Positions 17,718 to 25,988 of a stretch of DNA of 64,000 nt are shown here, piece after piece (the stretch's first letter is position 1; every line of letters starts with the position of its first letter). A program made the translations under genes and the position numbers. Below the pieces are notes generated by a model that did no database searches, was not told the origin of the DNA, and saw only the letters and a list, made by a program, of their open reading frames with translations. The stretch is taken from contig JBKEAR010000033.1 in NCBI GenBank assembly GCA_047972425.1, positions 1 to 64,000 on the forward strand, read 5' to 3'. This stretch comes from JBKEAR01 sp047972425 (GTDB lineage Bacteria; Pseudomonadota; Alphaproteobacteria; JBKEAR01).

Positions 17718-17755
17718 TATATATACAAATATTTATTAAGGTAAAGAAAAACTAT

Positions 17756-19603
17756 ATGAGCCACCGCAATATGCCGGAAAAAAGTCTTATTCAGCTACCA
17801 TCGCCATGGAAAGACCCAGCAAGAAAGTGGGTTTTTAACCGAGCAAAATCCATTGCGGGTATCAATAAAATCGATAAAATTTGGCAAGATTATACACAAG
17901 AATATAATATCGATTATGCCAATGACCCCAAAGCATTTATCGATGCCTTATTGGCATCGCGCGGTAATCGGTTTGAAATTAAAGCTTCTGACCTTGCCAA
18001 TATTCCCCCCAAAGGGGCAACTATCATTGTAGCAAACCACCCTTTTGGATTTATTGATGGCATTATGCTCATACGGGCAGCTTTAGATGTTCGGGCAGAT
18101 GTGAAGGTTTTGGGCAATGGTTTTTTAACGGGTATCAGCCATTTGAGTCCATATTTCATCAGCGTGAACCCCATGAGCAACCATGCGAATACCCAAAACA
18201 CCCATGGTTTACGGGCAGTTTTAAAGTGGTTAAAGCAAGATGGGCTGGTTATTATCATGCCATCGGGGGAAGTTTCTGCCAGAAAATGGCCTAAAATGGA
18301 TATATCCGAGCCCGAATGGTCGCCCACAATCGGGGGTATAGCCCGTATGAGTGGGGCGCAAATTGTGCCTTGTTTCATCGATGGGCAAAATGATTGGCTG
18401 TTCCAAACGGCCGGGCTTATCCACCCGCGGTTGCGCACTTTGCTGATACCGCGCGCCAATATTACCCATAAAAACAAGGTTTTTCAGGCATCTATCGGCA
18501 AGCCCATATCGCCCAAAAAGATTACCCGATTTACCGATGATACCGAGCTCACCCAATGGTTGCGCTTTCGCACATATTTGCTCAAAACCAATTTGGCCAA
18601 TTATGATAGCACGGTGGTGCCGAGCATTACGAAAAACGCCTTAGAGATTATTCCACCGTTGCCGAAAATACAACTGGTTGATGAGTTTGAAAATTTAGAG
18701 GGGGCGCGTATATTGGCGCAATCGGGCAGTTTGTATGCATTTTATTGCAAGGCGGCTGAAGCCCCCAATATGATCCAAGAGATCAGCCGCCTGCGCGAGG
18801 TTACTTTTAGACCTGTAGGCGAAGGTACAGGCAATCACCAAGATATTGACCGATTTGATGAAGACTATTATCACCTGATTTTATGGGATAATGCAGAGCA
18901 TGAAATTTGCGGTGCATATCGTTTTGGCAAAACAGATGAGCTTAGTGAAAGCAAGGGTATTAAAGGCCTTTATACATCAACCCTATTTAAGATGGATAAA
19001 AGCTTTTTAGATAAAATCAACCCTGCCCTAGAGGTTGGGCGTAGCTTTATTGTACCCAGTTGGCAGCGCAAGCCCCAAGCATTGCTCACTTTATGGCGGG
19101 GTATTGCCGAATGGTGTTTTTTAAACCCAACCCATAGCCGATTATTTGGTGTGGTGAGTGTTTCGGCCGATTATCATCCGTTATCGCGAGAGCTGATATC
19201 GTTATTTTTAAAACAGCATTCTTGGTATAATGAACTGGCACCATTGGTAAAGGCCAAACGCCCAATAACCGAGAAAAAAATTAAAAAAATTGATGGGAAA
19301 TTGCACGATAGTTTACTCTCCGACCCCGAGGATATATCGGCCTTTGTTGCACAAATCGAATCGGGGCGCGATATACCGGTTTTACTGAAGCAATATTTGC
19401 GTTTAGGTGGCCGACTGTTAGGGTTTAATATCGACCCCGACTTTGGCGATTGCATGGATGGCCTGATTATTGTGGATTTAAAAGAAACGGATTTTAAAGT
19501 TTTAGCCCGCTTTATGGGGGTAGAAAAAGCCAAGGCCTATTTTGCTTGGCATGCCCTTTCGCCCCAAGAGCAAGCGACCACAAAAACCATTGATTTGTTA
19601 TAA
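17756..19603 (+). CDS. olsF: OlsF-like bifunctional aminolipid (ornithine-lipid) synthase
   Basis: A 615-residue two-domain acyltransferase. The N-terminal half is a PlsC/OlsA-type O-acyltransferase with 'NHPFGFIDG' (His95, Asp101) and 'MPSGEVSARKWP'. The C-terminal half (about 310-520) is an OlsB-type GNAT N-acyltransferase ('LREVTFRPVGEGTG', 'DEDYYHLILWD', 'EVGRSFIVPSWQRKP'). This architecture matches OlsF, which makes ornithine lipid in one protein: the C-terminal domain N-acylates the amino acid and the N-terminal domain adds the second acyl chain. The amino acid used is not visible. It would contribute a phosphorus-free membrane lipid. Confidence 0.75.
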   Translation: MSHRNMPEKSLIQLPSPWKDPARKWVFNRAKSIAGINKIDKIWQDYTQEYNIDYANDPKAFIDALLASRGNRFEIKASDLANIPPKGATIIVANHPFGFIDGIMLIRAALDVRADVKVLGNGFLTGISHLSPYFISVNPMSNHANTQNTHGLRAVLKWLKQDGLVIIMPSGEVSARKWPKMDISEPEWSPTIGGIARMSGAQIVPCFIDGQNDWLFQTAGLIHPRLRTLLIPRANITHKNKVFQASIGKPISPKKITRFTDDTELTQWLRFRTYLLKTNLANYDSTVVPSITKNALEIIPPLPKIQLVDEFENLEGARILAQSGSLYAFYCKAAEAPNMIQEISRLREVTFRPVGEGTGNHQDIDRFDEDYYHLILWDNAEHEICGAYRFGKTDELSESKGIKGLYTSTLFKMDKSFLDKINPALEVGRSFIVPSWQRKPQALLTLWRGIAEWCFLNPTHSRLFGVVSVSADYHPLSRELISLFLKQHSWYNELAPLVKAKRPITEKKIKKIDGKLHDSLLSDPEDISAFVAQIESGRDIPVLLKQYLRLGGRLLGFNIDPDFGDCMDGLIIVDLKETDFKVLARFMGVEKAKAYFAWHALSPQEQATTKTIDLL

Positions 19604-19666
19604 CGTCTAATATCGGTTATAGTAACCCAAATAATTTTTACGGCTTAAGGGTAACGAGCTTTTTAG

Positions 19667-20491
19667 ATGTCGCAGCAATTTAGAATTTTATGGAGAAGAG
19701 CCTGTCTCTTTTGGTCCATCGGTTTGGGGATTATTTTGGGTTTTATGCCCATAGATTACAGCACCCCCATTCCCTTTGGCCTTGCAATCTTGTTATGGAT
19801 AGCCACATGTTTGATATCCTATGCAACATTTTTTGTTTTATGGCGTTATCGCCGCCATTTTCAGTTTCATTTTGGTTTTATATTATGGCTAATTATCGTT
19901 TTGCTTATAAGCAATATTCTCACAACATTTTTGCATTTATCTTTCCGGCCATTTGCCAAAAGCTTAATTACACCCGAGCAATTATTAAATATCCCTGCTA
20001 AGCGTATCAGTTTTTGGATATTAAGTAATTTTAATTTTACCTTATGGGTAAATATTATATCCATTGCCTTTTTTGAAAGCATGCACCGCCTATTTACCCG
20101 TATTCCTGCAGCTTTGCGCCGCGATTTACGCCGTAGCCTTCAGAAAAGAAAATCCACCCCCCAACCCCTTTATTTTGATTACGGATTCTTTGTTAAGCTC
20201 AAAAATATCGACCCCCAAGATATTTTAATTATTAAGGCCGAGGAGCATTATATATCGGTACAAAATGCTACTGAGACTGAGCTTATTCTCTACCGCTTTA
20301 GCGATGCATTGCTTGAGGTTGATAATGCCCTTAACGGCCAACAGGTTCATCGCTCTTGGTGGATAGCCCAAGATGCCATGCAAGCCTTAGAACAAGATGG
20401 GCGCAAAGCATGGATTATTACAACAAACGGCAAAAAAGTCCCTGTGTCGCGCTCTTGGATTAATATTATCCGGCAAAAAATCCCATCGTAA
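19667..20491 (+). CDS. Membrane-bound LytTR-domain transcriptional regulator
   Basis: A 274-residue protein with four hydrophobic segments (about residues 13-30, 35-57, 66-88, 115-135), then a basic linker and a C-terminal LytTR DNA-binding domain (about 175-272; 'IDPQDILIIKAEEHYISV', 'LLEVDNALNGQQVHRSWWI', 'KVPVSRSWINIIRQ'). There is no receiver domain, so the membrane part probably senses the signal directly. It sits between olsF and the cysH-sqd genes on the same strand, which makes envelope lipid genes plausible targets. Confidence 0.82.
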   Translation: MSQQFRILWRRACLFWSIGLGIILGFMPIDYSTPIPFGLAILLWIATCLISYATFFVLWRYRRHFQFHFGFILWLIIVLLISNILTTFLHLSFRPFAKSLITPEQLLNIPAKRISFWILSNFNFTLWVNIISIAFFESMHRLFTRIPAALRRDLRRSLQKRKSTPQPLYFDYGFFVKLKNIDPQDILIIKAEEHYISVQNATETELILYRFSDALLEVDNALNGQQVHRSWWIAQDAMQALEQDGRKAWIITTNGKKVPVSRSWINIIRQKIPS

Positions 20492-20650
20492 ATCCCCTTC
20501 ATTTTGACTATACCCACTCATGTTTCACCAAACGGTTTCATGAAATTTAGCCTTATTATCAATCGTTTTTACGCCTTGGTACTTTAGCTCTCTGCCCTTT
20601 AAATTTATGATAGCCATAATAGAAATTGAGAAAAAGGCTCTTTTCGGATT

Positions 20651-21352
20651 ATGGTATATTCTCAAGACGATATATGGGCAATGAATAAGGCCATGGAAAA
20701 ATTATCGGCCATAGGGCGGGTTGAAACCATCATGGAACTTCAGCACAATACGGCTCAGCCAATTATTTTATCCTCTTCATTTGGGGTACAATCGGCCGTT
20801 TGTTTACATTTATGCACCCAAATAAAACCGGATATCCCTGTTATATTTATCGATACCGGTTATTTATTTAAAGAGACCTACCAATTTGCCCAAAAGCTAA
20901 CCACACGCCTTAAGCTCAACCTCCATATTTATAAAAACCCCATACCCCCTAAAGAGCAAGAGGCACAATATGGGCAGTTATGGAAACAGGGACTTAAAGG
21001 GCTAGAAAAATATAACTTTATGAACAAAGTTCGCCCCATGCAAAAGGCGTTATCGGATTTTAATGCGCAATTTTGGTTGGCTGGTTTACGGCGCAACCAA
21101 AGCCATAGCCGCCAAGATTTACCTTTTGTTAAAAGCCAATGGGGTTGTATTAAGGCCTTCCCTATTTTGGATTGGACAGATTACGATGTGAGCCAATATC
21201 TTAAAAAGTATAATCTGCCCTATCATCCCCTTTGGTATAAAGGCTATGTATCGGTAGGCGATACCCATACAACAAAATCGGTTTACGAGATTAACCATAT
21301 AGAACAAACCCGCTTTTTTGGTTTAAAGCGAGAATGCGGTTTACATGAATAA
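20651..21352 (+). CDS. cysH: Phosphoadenylylsulfate (PAPS) reductase
   Basis: A 233-residue CysH that reduces PAPS to sulfite using thioredoxin or glutaredoxin. The nucleotide loop 'SSSFGVQSAV' is near residue 36, 'FIDTGYLF' near 75, 'WGCIKAFPILDW' near 165, and the catalytic C-terminal tail 'KRECGLHE' carries Cys229. The paired-Cys [4Fe-4S] motif of APS reductases is absent, so PAPS is the likely substrate. Only 19 bp separate it from sqdB, whose enzyme consumes sulfite, so it is well placed to feed sulfolipid synthesis. Confidence 0.88.
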   Translation: MVYSQDDIWAMNKAMEKLSAIGRVETIMELQHNTAQPIILSSSFGVQSAVCLHLCTQIKPDIPVIFIDTGYLFKETYQFAQKLTTRLKLNLHIYKNPIPPKEQEAQYGQLWKQGLKGLEKYNFMNKVRPMQKALSDFNAQFWLAGLRRNQSHSRQDLPFVKSQWGCIKAFPILDWTDYDVSQYLKKYNLPYHPLWYKGYVSVGDTHTTKSVYEINHIEQTRFFGLKRECGLHE

Positions 21353-21371
21353 TAACAAGGAGAAAACAAAT

Positions 21372-22565
21372 ATGCATATAGCAATTTTAGGCGGCGACGG
21401 TTTTGTTGGCTGGCCAACAGCCCTACATTTATCCGATGCGGGTTACAATATCACCATTATCGATAATTTAAGCCGCCGTAATATTGATGCGGAGCTCCAT
21501 GTGGAATCGCTCACCCCTATTGCGCCTATTCAAGAGCGTATAAAGGCATGGCACGAAGTGAGTGGTAAAGAGATAAAATTTCAATATATCGATATCGCTA
21601 CCGATTACGATGGTTTAAAAACTTGGCTTGCCCAAAATAACCCCGATAGCATCATTCATTTTGCCGAGCAACGTGCGGCTCCTTATTCAATGAAATCCCC
21701 TGCCCATAAACGTTACACCGTTAATAATAACACAGGTGGTACTCATAATTTACTTTGTGCCATTACCGAGCTCGGCCTAGACCCCCATATTGTGCATTTA
21801 GGTACAATGGGTGTTTACGGATATAGCTCGGTGGGTATTCAAATTCCTGAGGGTTATTTGACCGTAAAAATGAATAAAGAGGCCGATACATGGGTAGAGC
21901 AAGATATTTTATACCCGGCCAACCCCGGCTCTATTTACCATATGACCAAATGTTTGGACCAGCTGTTGTTTCAATATTATGCCAAAAACGATAATTTACG
22001 TGTGACCGATTTACACCAAGGCATTGTTTGGGGCACCAATACCAAGCAAACTGCTTTAGATGAACGCCTGATTAATCGCTTTGATTACGATGGCGATTAT
22101 GGCACGGTACTTAACCGCTTTTTAATGCAGGCCGCCATTGGTTACCCGCTTTCGGTTCATGGTAGTGGCGGGCAAACCCGTGCATTTATCCATATTCAAG
22201 ATAGCGTGCGCTGTATTGAGATTGCGGTGAAAAATCCGCCCCAAAAATCGGATAGGGTAAAAATATTTAACCAAATGACCGAAACCCATACGGTGCGTAA
22301 TTTAGCCAATTTAATTGCCGAAATGACCGGTGTGGAAGTGCAGAATGTGCATAACCCACGCAAGGAAGCCGCCGAGAATGATTTAGATGTTGCCAATGCC
22401 CAATTTTTAGCATTAGGATTACAGCCAATAACTTTAAAAGAAGGATTGCTTAGCGAGATTATGGATATTGCAAAAAAATATAAAGATCGGGTCAATACCG
22501 CCCATATCCCCTGCACTTCGGCATGGACAACCGACATATCGGCAGAACTCAAAGCCAATGTATAG
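21372..22565 (+). CDS. sqdB: UDP-sulfoquinovose synthase
   Basis: This short-chain-dehydrogenase-type enzyme combines UDP-glucose and sulfite to give UDP-sulfoquinovose, the head-group donor for sulfoquinovosyl diacylglycerol. The start is the ATG at 21372 behind AAGGAG; an upstream in-frame ATG lies inside cysH. It has 397 residues. Visible features are the Rossmann 'GGDGFVGW' (7-14), the catalytic Thr145 in 'TMGVYG', Tyr189 and Lys193 in 'YHMTK', and 'HFAEQRAAPYSMKS', which is specific to the SQD1/SqdB family. Its 3' end overlaps sqdD by 8 bp. Confidence 0.95.
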   Translation: MHIAILGGDGFVGWPTALHLSDAGYNITIIDNLSRRNIDAELHVESLTPIAPIQERIKAWHEVSGKEIKFQYIDIATDYDGLKTWLAQNNPDSIIHFAEQRAAPYSMKSPAHKRYTVNNNTGGTHNLLCAITELGLDPHIVHLGTMGVYGYSSVGIQIPEGYLTVKMNKEADTWVEQDILYPANPGSIYHMTKCLDQLLFQYYAKNDNLRVTDLHQGIVWGTNTKQTALDERLINRFDYDGDYGTVLNRFLMQAAIGYPLSVHGSGGQTRAFIHIQDSVRCIEIAVKNPPQKSDRVKIFNQMTETHTVRNLANLIAEMTGVEVQNVHNPRKEAAENDLDVANAQFLALGLQPITLKEGLLSEIMDIAKKYKDRVNTAHIPCTSAWTTDISAELKANV

Positions 22566-23340
22566 TTATGCCACCCTTGTGACCAATCATGATTTTGCCA
22601 TCGGCGCGATAGCCTTGGCAAAATCGCTTATGCGGGTTAAAGCCAAAGCCCCTTTATTGGTCATGACCAAAAAGGAAATGGCAGATAACAATGAAATTTC
22701 AACCCTTAAATCACTGGGTTGCAAAATACATATTGTAGATGCCATTGCGTTTTCCGAAGAGTTTAAACAACGCCATGCACGCAAGCAGCTCCATGATAAT
22801 GCCCCTTTTCATAAGGGTGAAAAACCCATATTTCATACCCCATTAGATAATTTTTTAAAATTACGTTTATGGGGGCTGGAGCAATATCAGAAAATTATCT
22901 TTTTAGATGCCGATTGTTTGGTAATGCAAAATATCGATAATCTGTTTACCTTTCCCGAATTTTCGGGCGCACCCAATTTATATGAAAGTTTAGCCGATAT
23001 GCACCGGCTGAACTCTGGCGTGTTTGTTGCCCAACCTTGCCAATATACATTTGCCGATATGATAAATAAGTTGGATACCCCAAATGCTTTTTGGCGGCGT
23101 ACCGACCAAACATTTTTACAAACTTACTTCCCTAATTGGCATAATTTGCCCTATACTTATAACTGTTTACAATATGTATGGTTTAATATGCCTGCATTAT
23201 GGGAATGGCCAAGTATAAAAGTGATCCATTACCAATATGAGAAACCTTGGCAAAAAAATCACCCAAAGGCGGCACAATTACAGCCTTTAATTGATATTTG
23301 GTGGGATATTTATAATGGAAAAGAGCCACAATTCGCCTAA
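22558..23340 (+). CDS. sqdD: GT8 glycosyltransferase, SqdD-like
   Basis: A 260-residue GT8-family glycosyltransferase. The start at 22558 overlaps the sqdB stop; a longer reading would begin inside sqdB. The metal-binding DXD motif is Asp117-Ala-Asp119 in 'IIFLDADCLV'. 'LNSGVFVAQP' and 'HYQYEKPW' are further GT8 blocks. In Rhodobacter sphaeroides the sqdBDC operon makes sulfolipid, and SqdD is the glycosyltransferase proposed to transfer sulfoquinovose to a lipid acceptor. Gene order here matches. Confidence 0.8.
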   Translation: MYSYATLVTNHDFAIGAIALAKSLMRVKAKAPLLVMTKKEMADNNEISTLKSLGCKIHIVDAIAFSEEFKQRHARKQLHDNAPFHKGEKPIFHTPLDNFLKLRLWGLEQYQKIIFLDADCLVMQNIDNLFTFPEFSGAPNLYESLADMHRLNSGVFVAQPCQYTFADMINKLDTPNAFWRRTDQTFLQTYFPNWHNLPYTYNCLQYVWFNMPALWEWPSIKVIHYQYEKPWQKNHPKAAQLQPLIDIWWDIYNGKEPQFA

Positions 23341-24196
23341 AATTGCTATAACTGGTGCAACGGGTTATTTGGGGCAATTTATCGTTGCCCATTTACTCAA
23401 ACAAAATATAAAAGTTACCGCCCTTACCCGCAATATCAATAAAGCCAAAACCATATTCCCCCACGTGGAATGGGTAGAAGGTGAGCTTTCGCCCACAGCT
23501 AATTATAGCCAATTATTCGATGGCTGCCATGGGCTTATCCATGGCGCATTCCACCATATAAAAGGGCGTTATCGCGGTGGTGAAGGTGATGATTTAGAGG
23601 GTTTTTACCAAAAAAATATTGCCGGTAGCCATAATTTGTTAGAGCAGGCAAAAGACTTACATTATGGCGTATTTATCTCTAGCCGTGCAGTTTATGGCGA
23701 TGTGCATAATATGGCCGAAGATGCCCCGCCCCAACCCGACAGCCATTATGGCATTTATAAAGATAAGGTCGAAAAACTCATTATCCAACATCATTACCCT
23801 TTAGCTATCATTCGGCCGACTGGTGTTTATGGTATTATAAACCCGATGAACCACAGCAAATGGTATGGTTTGATAGAGGCTATTAAATATAATAAGGTCT
23901 ATCCTACGCCCCATCAGGGTACGGAAGTTCATGGTGATGATTTAGCCAAAGCGATATCTTTATTATTAGCCCCCCAATATCATGGCCAAATTTTTAATTG
24001 CTCCGATTTCATGATGAGCCATCGCAAAATTGGCGAAATTCTCAACGGTTTATATGCGCTAAATGCCCCCTTGCCCCAAATATCAACACGCAAAATATTT
24101 GCCATGCCCACCCATAAATTACAGGCGATTGGTTGGCAACCATCGGGGCAAAAATTATTAAAAGCCACATTAAAAACAATTTATGAAGCTATATAA
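23315..24196 (+). CDS. sqdC: NAD-dependent epimerase/dehydratase, SqdC-like
   Basis: A 293-residue extended short-chain dehydrogenase/reductase. The N-terminal 'ITGATGYLGQFIVAHLL' binds NAD(P). 'SSRAVYG' and 'YGIYKDKVE' supply the catalytic Ser and Tyr-x3-Lys. The ATG at 23315 overlaps sqdD by 26 bp. Position after sqdB and sqdD suggests SqdC, a reductase-like protein needed for full sulfolipid accumulation in Rhodobacter. The family itself is broad, so the call rests on context. Confidence 0.62.
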   Translation: MEKSHNSPKIAITGATGYLGQFIVAHLLKQNIKVTALTRNINKAKTIFPHVEWVEGELSPTANYSQLFDGCHGLIHGAFHHIKGRYRGGEGDDLEGFYQKNIAGSHNLLEQAKDLHYGVFISSRAVYGDVHNMAEDAPPQPDSHYGIYKDKVEKLIIQHHYPLAIIRPTGVYGIINPMNHSKWYGLIEAIKYNKVYPTPHQGTEVHGDDLAKAISLLLAPQYHGQIFNCSDFMMSHRKIGEILNGLYALNAPLPQISTRKIFAMPTHKLQAIGWQPSGQKLLKATLKTIYEAI

Positions 24197-24266
24197 TAGA
24201 AAACAAGCTGGAAAAAAACTATTGATCAGCTTATATTAAATAGATGCATGAATATTTGAGGAATAT

Positions 24267-24521
24267 ATGGAAAATTTATTAAAGGCTTTACTGTTAATCC
24301 CAAGGCGCATTTACGATGGTTTTTTGCGTTTTAAAGCAAATTTTCAGCAGGGTAATTGGGCTGCAAAAATAAAGGTTATATTCTTTCTTATTTTGGCATT
24401 ACTCATTCTTATTCCGCTAGCCGCCTTTGGTTTTATGCTGTTTTTGGCACTACTAACATTATCGTTTATTATGCGCCTATTCATTAGCCCACCACGCAGT
24501 GGCCCGCCAAGCTCTTATTAA
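24267..24521 (+). CDS. Small membrane protein
   Basis: 84 residues, unrecognised. One long hydrophobic region (about residues 34-70), probably two closely spaced transmembrane helices, between a basic N-terminus and a Pro-rich tail ('SPPRSGPPSSY'). It is preceded by TTGAGGAAT. It follows the sqd genes by 70 bp and may be co-transcribed. Its last four bases overlap a minus-strand small gene. Confidence 0.6.
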   Translation: MENLLKALLLIPRRIYDGFLRFKANFQQGNWAAKIKVIFFLILALLILIPLAAFGFMLFLALLTLSFIMRLFISPPRSGPPSSY

Positions 24522-24634
24522 TCCTTTATTTTGCTATCTTCTTGTTTGGCTTGCTGTTTGGCAACATGTTTAACCGTAACTAAATAAGTGGCAATTAAAA
24601 AAGCAATCGTAAATAAAATAATTTTTAATATCAT
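24518..24634 (-). CDS. Short single-pass membrane protein (38 aa)
   Basis: An open frame starting at ATG 24634 with GGAGT eight bases upstream. It encodes 38 residues: a hydrophobic N-terminal helix (about 2-20, 'LKIILFTIAFLIATYLV') and a Lys/Gln-rich tail. It is too short for ordinary gene finders. The ribosome site and clean topology support it; function unknown. Confidence 0.5.
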   Translation of the reverse strand: MILKIILFTIAFLIATYLVTVKHVAKQQAKQEDSKIKD

Positions 24635-24704
24635 TGTCAGTACTCCAATCGGTGATTTATATTACGCAATTTCATTGATAATTACTATTATATTTACAAT
24701 AAAA

Positions 24705-24727
24705 AACACCCCATAAAATGGGGTGTT
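24705..24727 (-). terminator. Rho-independent terminator after rpsI
   Basis: A 9-bp stem (AACACCCCA / TGGGGTGTT) with a TAAAA loop. On the minus strand it is followed by a T-run (A-run from 24701). It lies 25 bp beyond the rpsI stop. Confidence 0.88.
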
Positions 24728-24752
24728 TTGTTTGTTGGTAATCCCAAAAAAC

Positions 24753-25253
24753 TTAACGTTTTGAGAACTGGAAGCTACGGCGCGCTTTCTTTTTACCATA
24801 TTTTTTGCGTTCCACAATACGGGCATCGCGTGTAAGTAAACCAGCTGCTTTAAGTGCAGGGCGTAAACCCGGCTCAAAATTGGTTAATGCACGGGTAATA
24901 CCCAAACGTACCGCACCGGCTTGGCCAGAAAGCCCACCGCCTTTAACAGTACAAATCACATCAAATTGGTCTTTACGCTCAGCAACCTCAAATGGTTGGC
25001 GAAGAATCATACGTAATACAGGGCGTGCAAAATAAACTTCTTGGTCACGACCATTTACGGTAACTTTGCCCGAGCCCGGTTTAATCCAAACACGTGCAAC
25101 GGCATCTTTACGGCGACCTGTTGCATAAGAGCGACCCAAGGCATCAATTTTAGGCTCTTGCGGTGTAGCGGCTTCTGTTTTAGCAGCCACTTCTTTCACT
25201 TCGCTTTTGCCTTCCATTACATCTTTTAAATTTTCAAGAGTTGTTTCGGCCAT
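24753..25253 (-). CDS. rpsI: 30S ribosomal protein S9
   Basis: 166 residues: an Ala/Glu/Lys-rich N-terminal extension of about 40 residues typical of alphaproteobacteria, then the S9 fold ('ATGRRKDAVARVWIKPGSGK', 'GLSGQAGAVRLGITRAL') and the C-terminal 'KKARRSFQFSKR' tail that reaches toward the P-site tRNA. It lies 3 bp downstream of rplM, the standard rplM-rpsI operon. Confidence 0.98.
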   Translation of the reverse strand: MAETTLENLKDVMEGKSEVKEVAAKTEAATPQEPKIDALGRSYATGRRKDAVARVWIKPGSGKVTVNGRDQEVYFARPVLRMILRQPFEVAERKDQFDVICTVKGGGLSGQAGAVRLGITRALTNFEPGLRPALKAAGLLTRDARIVERKKYGKKKARRSFQFSKR

Positions 25254-25256
25254 GAT

Positions 25257-25715
25257 CTACCTCTTATTCTTTGGATTTTGAGCAGCAAAGTCAAAAATTT
25301 CTGGCTGTTGTGCTTCATGTGGATGAGTTTCGCCGGCATAAACATGCAATTTGCGCATTTGCTGACGACCGAGCGGATTACGCGAAATCATGCGCTCAAC
25401 CGCTTTAATAATAACACGCTCCGGATAATCGCCATCTAAAATTTGACCTAAAGAACGCGATTTAATACCGCCGGGATAGCCTGTATGCCAATAAAAACGC
25501 TCGTTATCGCGTTTTCTGCCTGTTAGGCGTACTTTTTCGGCATTGATGATAACAACATTATCACCACAATCCATATGGGGTGTATACATTGGCTTATGTT
25601 TGCCGCGTAAAATGATTGCAACTTGGCTTGCTAAACGCCCAAGTGCCACACCTTCCGCATCAATCACTAACCATTTACGCTGAATATCAGCAGGTTTAGC
25701 AGAATAGGTTTTCAT
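25257..25715 (-). CDS. rplM: 50S ribosomal protein L13
   Basis: 152 residues beginning MKTYSAKPADIQRKW at ATG 25715; an in-frame upstream ATG lacks support and exceeds family length. The L13 core 'WLVIDAEGVALGRLASQVA', 'NAEKVRLTGRK' and 'GMLPR'-equivalent 'RMISRNPLGRQQMRKLHVY' are present. First gene of the rplM-rpsI operon. Confidence 0.98.
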   Translation of the reverse strand: MKTYSAKPADIQRKWLVIDAEGVALGRLASQVAIILRGKHKPMYTPHMDCGDNVVIINAEKVRLTGRKRDNERFYWHTGYPGGIKSRSLGQILDGDYPERVIIKAVERMISRNPLGRQQMRKLHVYAGETHPHEAQQPEIFDFAAQNPKNKR

Positions 25716-25890
25716 TATATTTCTTTCCGTATCAATAGACATAATCTTTAATAGAGAAGGCATTATGACAGAAAAAAAATAAAAATCAAGCCTATTTATC
25801 CCTTAAAAAACAAAGTCTTATTATTTTGGTATTATAATACCATACTTATTTTCCCCTTAATTATGGGGTATAAGAGCTGTTTTTAGATTA

Positions 25891-25927
25891 TTATCCTTTA
25901 TAGCCATGCGAAATCAGAAGGATAATC
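25891..25927 (+). promoter_or_regulatory. Hairpin in the leader of the sulfhydrylase gene
   Basis: A 9-bp perfect stem (ATTATCCTT / AAGGATAAT) around a 19-base loop, followed by CTTTT, about 60 bp before the start codon. It could be an attenuator. The hallmark blocks of the SAM-II riboswitch are not present. Confidence 0.35.
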
Positions 25928-25988
25928 TTTTCTATTGCGTTATTCTATTGTAAGATTATTTGATTAATTAATATAGGGAGACATTCAT

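Noticed and set aside
17914..18477. A 187-residue minus-strand frame opposite the OlsF-like gene
   Set aside because: It is antisense to the conserved acyltransferase domain and has no domain features of its own.
25861..25988. SAM-II riboswitch before metY
   Set aside because: The conserved GUGAUUUG and GCUAAAG-type blocks could not be found; only a simple hairpin is visible.
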